Positions 6,315 through 9,385 of a DNA stretch of 9,385 bases are shown in pieces; position 1 is the stretch's first letter; every line of letters starts with the position of its first letter. The notes beneath the pieces are model-generated. The model made no database searches. It was not told where the DNA came from and worked only from the letters and a program-made list of their open reading frames with translations. Location of the stretch: the NCBI GenBank assembly GCA_010671965.1, contig JAAHIC010000118.1:1-9385 (forward strand), read 5' to 3'. This DNA comes from Leptolyngbya sp. SIO4C5 (GTDB lineage Bacteria > Cyanobacteriota > Cyanobacteriia > Phormidesmidales > Phormidesmidaceae). The translations under genes and the position numbers were made by a program.

Positions 6315-6808
6315 GCACTAGCAGCAACAGATTCAAGGCGCTAACTCAACCTCAATCAGCAAAATAGCCAATCAAGGACTGGTTTTCAATCTCCAAAGAT
6401 CTACAGCAGCTTCTGTAGAGATGGATTTTCAACTGACCTAACTGATTTCAATCTGGGCAAAATTACTGAAATTAACGTTTCCAATTTTTTACTCTCAAAA
6501 AATTAAGATTATTTTCTATCTTTGGAAAGAGGTAAAAACGCTACAGAAGTATTCCTCAAAGTTTTTTAGATTTAGCTAGTCTGCGATCTCGGTAATGTAT
6601 AAGTACTTTATTGATCCCCGACAATGAGGATTTAATCGCTTTTAGTAAAGCAAACTTACGGAAAGATAAAGAAACTATAAAGGCAAGGCTGGGATCTAAG
6701 GCTATGAAAGCACTTCAGCCATAAAGGTTTAGGGCTATTGATCTAGATAAATAGAGTTTGCCATCTTAGTTGAGAATAGCGTTCAGAACTCATCTTTATA
6801 GGTGTCAT
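6315..6808. other. AT-rich gene-free region
   Basis: About 494 bases hold no credible gene on either strand; the ATGs run only a few codons. The stretch 6450-6760 is clearly richer in A and T than the neighbouring genes, with runs such as CAATTTTTT and TTTTTTAG. The one neat structure is TCTACAG-N6-CTGTAGA at 6400-6419, which lacks a T-tract and so is not an obvious terminator. A loose GGC-TGAA / TTCA-GCC hairpin lies near 6700-6720. It probably holds the end of the solute-binding protein transcript and the promoter of the Cys-rich gene, but I cannot pick a convincing -35/-10 pair. Confidence 0.7.
6400..6419. repeat. Inverted repeat TCTACAG-N6-CTGTAGA
   Basis: A perfect 7-bp inverted repeat with a 6-base centre lies 86 bases after the solute-binding protein stop. 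There is no T-tract. It could be a weak hairpin or a protein-binding dyad (TACAG...CTGTA recalls a widely spaced BlaI-type box), with little to decide between them. Confidence 0.4.
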
Positions 6809-7069
6809 ATGAGAACCGCAAGGATTGGAACTTCTAGTTGCTGCTGCTGTCAGTTTTATACGCCTGAAGGGCGTCGCGGCGGCCAGTGCAGCAAGCTCAG
6901 CGTTCCTGTACGCAGTTCTTGGAAAGCCTGCTGCTTAGCGATCCCAGCTTTTGCCGCAGAAATTCCCTTGAAGCGACAAATTGAGATCTGGTCACAGGAC
7001 TTTTTGATGCCTCCGGCTGAGATCCCCGATTTAGAAACATCAGATAATGCCTATTCATCGGCTCGCTGA
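6809..7069 (+). CDS. Small Cys-rich protein, possible metal or Fe-S binder
   Basis: The 86-residue product has a striking N-terminal half: four consecutive cysteines at 11-14, then QFYTPEGRRGGQC (C27), KLSVPVRSSWKACCLAIPAF (C41, C42), then a polar, acidic tail. The spacing C11/C14, C27, C41 would suit a four-Cys zinc or iron-sulfur site. I recall small cyanobacterial proteins with a similar RRGGxC...WxACxLAxPxF core, but I know no established function. The frame is open back to TTG 6770, but ATG 6809 starts directly before the conserved-looking core and is preferred; no strong Shine-Dalgarno supports it. A rho-independent terminator follows the stop by about 20 bases, which supports a real transcript. 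It is convergent with menB and has a long AT-rich upstream region. The unbroken Cys block is unusual for chance translation. Confidence 0.8.
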   Translation: MRTARIGTSSCCCCQFYTPEGRRGGQCSKLSVPVRSSWKACCLAIPAFAAEIPLKRQIEIWSQDFLMPPAEIPDLETSDNAYSSAR

Positions 7070-7089
7070 TAACTGATGCAAATTTTTGA

Positions 7090-7118
7090 TCCCAGCGTTT
7101 AATAGCGCTGGGAATTTT
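7090..7118 (+). terminator. Rho-independent terminator after the Cys-rich gene
   Basis: CCCAGCG (7091-7097) and CGCTGGG (7106-7112) form a perfect 7-bp stem with an 8-base loop, extended by a T-A pair, then AATTTT on the plus strand. It lies between two convergent genes. On the minus strand the stem is followed by ATCAAAAATTT, a poorer tail, so it mainly serves the plus-strand gene. Confidence 0.72.
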
Positions 7119-7144
7119 GCTGACAACAAACAATTTAGGAGATT

Positions 7145-7978
7145 CTACGGTAGCCAAGGATACTGACTAAAGTCTGGGGAGCGTTTCTCTAAAAAAGCCT
7201 GTTTCCCTTCGGCACCTTCTTCACTGAGGTAATACAGTAAGGTGGCATTGCCAGCCAGTTCTTGTAAACCAGCTTGACCATCGCAGTCAGCATTAAAAGC
7301 TGACTTTAAGCAGCGAATTGCCAGAGGACTTTTCTGCAGAATTTCTTGTGCCCATTGCACTCCTTCTGACTCAAGCTGCTCTACTGGAACAACGTGATTA
7401 ATTAAACCCATTTCTAGAGCCGCTTGAGCCGAATATTGGCGGCAAAGAAACCAAATTTCTCTCGCTTTCTTCTGCCCGACAATTCGAGCCAAATAGCTAG
7501 CGCCAAACCCACCATCAAAGCTGCCTACTTTGGGACCTGTTTGACCAAAAACGGCGTTGTCTGCGGCAATCGTTAGATCACAAACGAGGTGTAAAACATG
7601 CCCGCCGCCAATGGCATAGCCTGCCACTAGAGCAATTACAACTTTAGGCATAGAGCGAATGAGACGCTGCAAATCTAGCACATTCAGCCGAGGCACGCCA
7701 TCTTCGCCGACATAGCCTGCCTTGCCCCGCACGCTCTGATCGCCGCCAGCACAGAAAGCATACTTACCGTCAGTATGGGGGCCTGCTCCAGTCAGCAACA
7801 CAACGCCAATATGGATATCTTCTCTAGCATCAGAGAAAGCATCATACATTTCAAACACGGTTTTAGGCCGGAAGGCGTTGCGCTTGTGGGGACGATTAAT
7901 CGTAATTTTGGCGATACCTTCTGCCTTCTCATAGAGAATATCTTCGTAGGATTTAGCGGTCTGCCACTGAGCGTTCAT
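7145..7978 (-). CDS. menB: 1,4-dihydroxy-2-naphthoyl-CoA synthase MenB
   Basis: The 277-residue product is a crotonase-fold enzyme (EC 4.1.3.36) that closes the second ring of o-succinylbenzoyl-CoA. In cyanobacteria this leads to phylloquinone, the photosystem I cofactor. Landmarks are [12 protein letters not shown] (27-38), the oxyanion-hole region [11 protein letters not shown] (75-85), YAIGGGH (121-127), [38 protein letters not shown] (145-182) in short overlapping motifs, and a YPWLP C-terminus. Q146, G148 and W176 sit where E. coli MenB has the bicarbonate-binding Q154, G156 and W184 (constant offset of 8), so this is the bicarbonate-dependent type I enzyme. Full length, intact. ATG 7978 gives the usual N-terminus; there is no Shine-Dalgarno, and a HIP1 site lies just upstream. 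No other men gene is adjacent. It is convergent with the Cys-rich gene. Confidence 0.98.
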   Translation of the reverse strand: MNAQWQTAKSYEDILYEKAEGIAKITINRPHKRNAFRPKTVFEMYDAFSDAREDIHIGVVLLTGAGPHTDGKYAFCAGGDQSVRGKAGYVGEDGVPRLNVLDLQRLIRSMPKVVIALVAGYAIGGGHVLHLVCDLTIAADNAVFGQTGPKVGSFDGGFGASYLARIVGQKKAREIWFLCRQYSAQAALEMGLINHVVPVEQLESEGVQWAQEILQKSPLAIRCLKSAFNADCDGQAGLQELAGNATLLYYLSEEGAEGKQAFLEKRSPDFSQYPWLP

Positions 7979-8325
7979 AGAATTGCGATCGCAAATTGAG
8001 TTGCATAAATGTTGATAGCGGCAACGGATGACTTGCTGATAGGCGGTGCTGCTGTATCCGGCTCTCTCAAGAACTCACCGTCACGCTGTCCCATAGGTTA
8101 CATCACTGCTGCGGATAGTTAACCTAGTCGCTCATTGTTTTACCGGGCTCAGCCCTGTTGCCGATTACGGGGCTGCCGCTAGAAAAGCTCAAAAAGGCTA
8201 GGATCTAAAGCGGAGACAACTGCTGCTAAACGTTAAGATCCACTTCAAATCAGCTCAGGACTGTCTCAGAATAGACAAAGCTTCTTAGTCGTTAATCCTT
8301 GTTACAGCACCCAAAGCAAATACTC
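7979..8325. other. Gene-free region between menB and hemJ
   Basis: This 347-base divergent spacer should hold the menB (minus) and hemJ (plus) promoters. I see no tRNA or coding frame. Small structures are a 7-bp inverted repeat TAGGTTA (8094-8100) / TAACCTA (8120-8126), an overlapping set GGGCT (8145-8149), AGCCC (8151-8155), GGGCT (8170-8174) that could form alternative hairpins, and TGTCT-N6-AGACA at 8262-8277. None has a T-tract, and no convincing sigma70 pair stands out. Confidence 0.6.
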
Positions 8326-8919
8326 ATGGCTTACTACTGGTTTAAGGCGTTTCATCTCATTGGCGTTGTCGTTTGGTTCGCCGGGCTGTTCTATCTAGTC
8401 CGTCTCTTCATTTATCACGTTGAGGCCGAAGCCGAACCTGAACCAGCCCAAAGCATCCTCAAGCAGCAGTATCAGCTCATGGAAAAGCGGCTGTACCACA
8501 TCATCACCATGCCCGGCATGGTTGTAACGGTTGCTATGGCGGTAGGAATGCTGGTGCTGCAGCCAGCCCTGCTGCATGACGGTTGGCTCCATGCCAAGCT
8601 AGGACTCGTGGGCCTGCTGCTGATCTACCATTTCTACTGCGGTCGCTTAATGAAGCAGCTTGAACGCGGCGAGTGCCGCTGGTCAGGGCAGCAGCTTAGG
8701 GGCCTGAACGAAGCGCCCACCCTGCTGCTGGTACTGATTGTGATGCTGGCTGTCTTTAAAAATAGTTTTCCAACCAGTGTGGCCCCCTGGCTGATCTTCG
8801 GACTGATTGTTCTAATGCTGGCGACGATTCAGCTCTATGCCAAGAAGCGCCGTTTGGACAAAGAAAGAGAGCAGTCTGCAGCGATCGCCTCCCAAGGCGA
8901 TCAGGCCCTGCAAAACTAA
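8326..8919 (+). CDS. hemJ: Protoporphyrinogen IX oxidase HemJ
   Basis: The 197-residue integral-membrane protein is HemJ, the oxidase most cyanobacteria use to convert protoporphyrinogen IX to protoporphyrin IX, the branch point for chlorophyll and heme. The N-terminus MAYYWFKAFHLIGVVVWFAGLFY is diagnostic. Hydrophobic segments lie at about 8-29, 59-80, 89-105, 131-146 and 152-171, followed by a basic, charged tail. Conserved-looking elements include H10, R26, EKRLYHIITMPGM (53-65), WLHAKLGLV (87-95), YHFYCGR (101-107) and LNEAPTLLL (127-135). Synechocystis HemJ binds b-type heme through an essential histidine, but I cannot match its numbering here. The frame is open back to TTG 8299, but ATG 8326 gives the family N-terminus and is preferred despite no Shine-Dalgarno. 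The HIP1 site at 8881 lies in the variable tail. The hliC-like gene follows in the same direction with its own promoter. Confidence 0.95.
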   Translation: MAYYWFKAFHLIGVVVWFAGLFYLVRLFIYHVEAEAEPEPAQSILKQQYQLMEKRLYHIITMPGMVVTVAMAVGMLVLQPALLHDGWLHAKLGLVGLLLIYHFYCGRLMKQLERGECRWSGQQLRGLNEAPTLLLVLIVMLAVFKNSFPTSVAPWLIFGLIVLMLATIQLYAKKRRLDKEREQSAAIASQGDQALQN

Positions 8920-9024
8920 GGTCTAGCCAATTTTTGCCAGACAAACTGCTGTGGCTAGCAGAAGCTGCCTATTGCCCCTAGCCCTTAATCCATTTTTCTC
9001 AGGATCCATCTTGCTGCAGACTGA

Positions 9025-9053
9025 TTGCGTCTTCAAAAAATTTTAGTTACGAT
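9025..9053 (+). promoter_or_regulatory. Possible sigma70 promoter of the hliC-like gene
   Basis: TTGCGT (9025-9030) and TACGAT (9048-9053) are separated by exactly 17 bases; each matches consensus at four of six positions. Transcription would start near 9060, leaving a leader of about 50 bases. The region 9031-9060 is AT-rich. Motif-based call only. Confidence 0.4.
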
Positions 9054-9062
9054 TTATTTACA
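9046..9062 (+). promoter_or_regulatory. HLR1-like tandem element, possible RpaB site
   Basis: GTTACG (9046-9051) and TTTACA (9057-9062) resemble the two half-sites of the cyanobacterial HLR1 box bound by RpaB, which controls hli genes in high light. The first half has one mismatch and the spacing is 5 bases instead of 4, so the match is imperfect. It overlaps the proposed -10, a position that suits repression. Confidence 0.38.
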
Positions 9063-9096
9063 AGGACTTGACTGAAGTCCGAGCGAATGAAGTAAC

Positions 9097-9101
9097 AGAG
9101 G
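9097..9101 (+). promoter_or_regulatory. Ribosome binding site of the hliC-like gene
   Basis: AGAGG lies 8 bases before ATG 9110. It favours this start over the in-frame TTG at 9068, whose only purine motif (AAGGA) is one base away and too close. Confidence 0.65.
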
Positions 9102-9109
9102 TCACAGTC

Positions 9110-9250
9110 ATGGAAGAACAGCAAAAGTTTGGTTTTACTCGCTTTGCCGAAAACTGGAACGGTCGTCTAGCAATGCTAGGCTTCACCATCGGCATCATCA
9201 CTGAGCTGATTACGGGTCAAGGTATTTTGTCTCAGATTGGCTTGATGTAG
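9110..9250 (+). CDS. hliC: High-light-inducible protein, HliC-like
   Basis: The 46-residue product is a one-helix chlorophyll-binding protein (Hlip, also called Scp). It begins MEEQQKFGFTRFAENWNGRLAM; the chlorophyll-binding motif ExxNxR is E14, N17, R19. The single membrane helix spans about 17-34, and TELITGQGIL follows. Length and sequence resemble Synechocystis HliC (ScpB, about 47 residues), which pairs with HliD in photoprotective complexes near chlorophyll synthase and photosystem II assembly intermediates in the thylakoid. An in-frame TTG at 9068 would add 14 residues, but ATG 9110 has a good AGAGG and gives the HliC-type length. It lies 190 bases downstream of hemJ with its own candidate promoter and a terminator after it, so it is probably a single-gene unit induced by stress. 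Assignment to HliC rather than another short Hlip is moderate. Confidence 0.9.
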   Translation: MEEQQKFGFTRFAENWNGRLAMLGFTIGIITELITGQGILSQIGLM

Positions 9251-9311
9251 CTTCAGCAGGTAAGCGCTGCTGGTTTCGCTTAGTTGTCCAGTGGCGTCAT
9301 CCTGCCTATGT

Positions 9312-9340
9312 ATGAGCGTGTTTTAGGCGCGCTCATTTTT
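9312..9340 (+). terminator. Rho-independent terminator of the hliC-like gene
   Basis: ATGAGCG (9312-9318) and CGCTCAT (9330-9336) form a perfect 7-bp stem around an 11-base loop, which can tighten further with G-T pairs, and the stem runs into TTTTT at 9336-9340. It lies about 60 bases after the hliC-like stop. Confidence 0.8.
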
Positions 9341-9355
9341 CAAGTTAAGGCTAAC

Positions 9356-9384
9356 GTTCAAGGTGGGCAATGCTCACCTTGAAC
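9356..9384. repeat. Strong hairpin at the window end
   Basis: GTTCAAGGTG (9356-9365) pairs perfectly with CACCTTGAAC (9375-9384). Inside, one G-T wobble and two G-C pairs close an AAT loop, making about 13 paired positions in 29 bases. The window ends one base later, so any T-tract cannot be seen. On the minus strand no T-tract follows. It may be a second terminator, perhaps for a plus-strand transcript, or an extragenic repeat. Confidence 0.75.
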
Positions 9385-9385
9385 A

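Noticed and set aside
6770..6808. TTG start for the Cys-rich protein
   Set aside because: It adds 13 residues with no conserved look; ATG 6809 is the better start.
7775..7999. Plus-strand frame of 74 codons
   Set aside because: It lies antisense to menB, whose identity is certain, and shows no recognisable protein features.
8299..8325. TTG start for HemJ
   Set aside because: ATG 8326 gives the diagnostic MAYYWFKAFHLIG N-terminus of the family.
9068..9109. TTG start for the high-light-inducible protein
   Set aside because: The AAGGA is only one base from TTG, while ATG 9110 has AGAGG at 8 bases and gives an HliC-type length.
9254..9281. Overlapping small dyads CAGCAG/CTGCTG and AAGCG/CGCTT after the hliC-like stop
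   Set aside because: Short stems without a T-tract; the clear terminator lies downstream at 9312-9340.
1..9385. CRISPR array, tRNA, rRNA, transposase or prophage genes
   Set aside because: I saw no regularly spaced repeats with unique spacers, no cloverleaf, no rRNA-like sequence and no transposase or integrase motif.

Overview
The window looks like part of a cyanobacterial chromosome. I count 19 exact copies of the cyanobacterial HIP1 octamer GCGATCGC, for example at 457, 765, 983, 1410, 2934, 4785, 5763, 7985 and 8881. The recognisable genes are photosynthesis-linked: MenB (phylloquinone), HemJ (chlorophyll and heme precursor), a HliC-like high-light-inducible protein, and a BlaI/BlaR pair resembling the plastocyanin/cytochrome c6 regulators PetR/PetP. 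The mix suggests a filamentous or Leptolyngbya/Synechococcales-type cyanobacterium, but I cannot name a species.

Layout. 1-673: a Uma2-family PD-(D/E)XK nuclease-like gene whose upstream DNA is a perfect 94-bp inverted copy of its own coding sequence, reaching the window edge. 817-1938: recF. 1939-3653: an apparent operon with a TTGACA-N17-TAAAGT promoter. It encodes a small period-5/period-10 glycine-repeat protein carrying a His-His-His-Met-Met-Met-Met ladder, then a BlaI/CopY-type repressor (petR-like), then an abutting M56 membrane protease (petP-like). 3650-4621 (minus): a LysR regulator, convergent with the protease by a 4-bp CTAG overlap and divergent from a 94-residue conserved-type small protein at 4710-4994. 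5049-6314: an orphan, membrane-anchored family-1 solute-binding protein. 6315-6808: an AT-rich gene-free stretch. 6809-7069: a short Cys-rich protein ending at a hairpin terminator. 7145-7978 (minus): menB. 7979-8325: a gene-free stretch. 8326-8919: hemJ. 9110-9250: a 46-residue HliC-like protein with a possible high-light-responsive promoter and a good terminator. 9356-9384: a strong hairpin at the window edge.

How the genes may fit together. Several bear on the photosynthetic electron chain: PetRP is known in Synechocystis to switch plastocyanin and cytochrome c6 by copper, MenB feeds the photosystem I quinone, HemJ makes protoporphyrin IX, and HliC-type proteins protect chlorophyll-binding assembly complexes. 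The most intriguing unit is the petRP-like operon led by a His/Met ladder protein. A copper-related role for that protein is my inference, not something the sequence proves.
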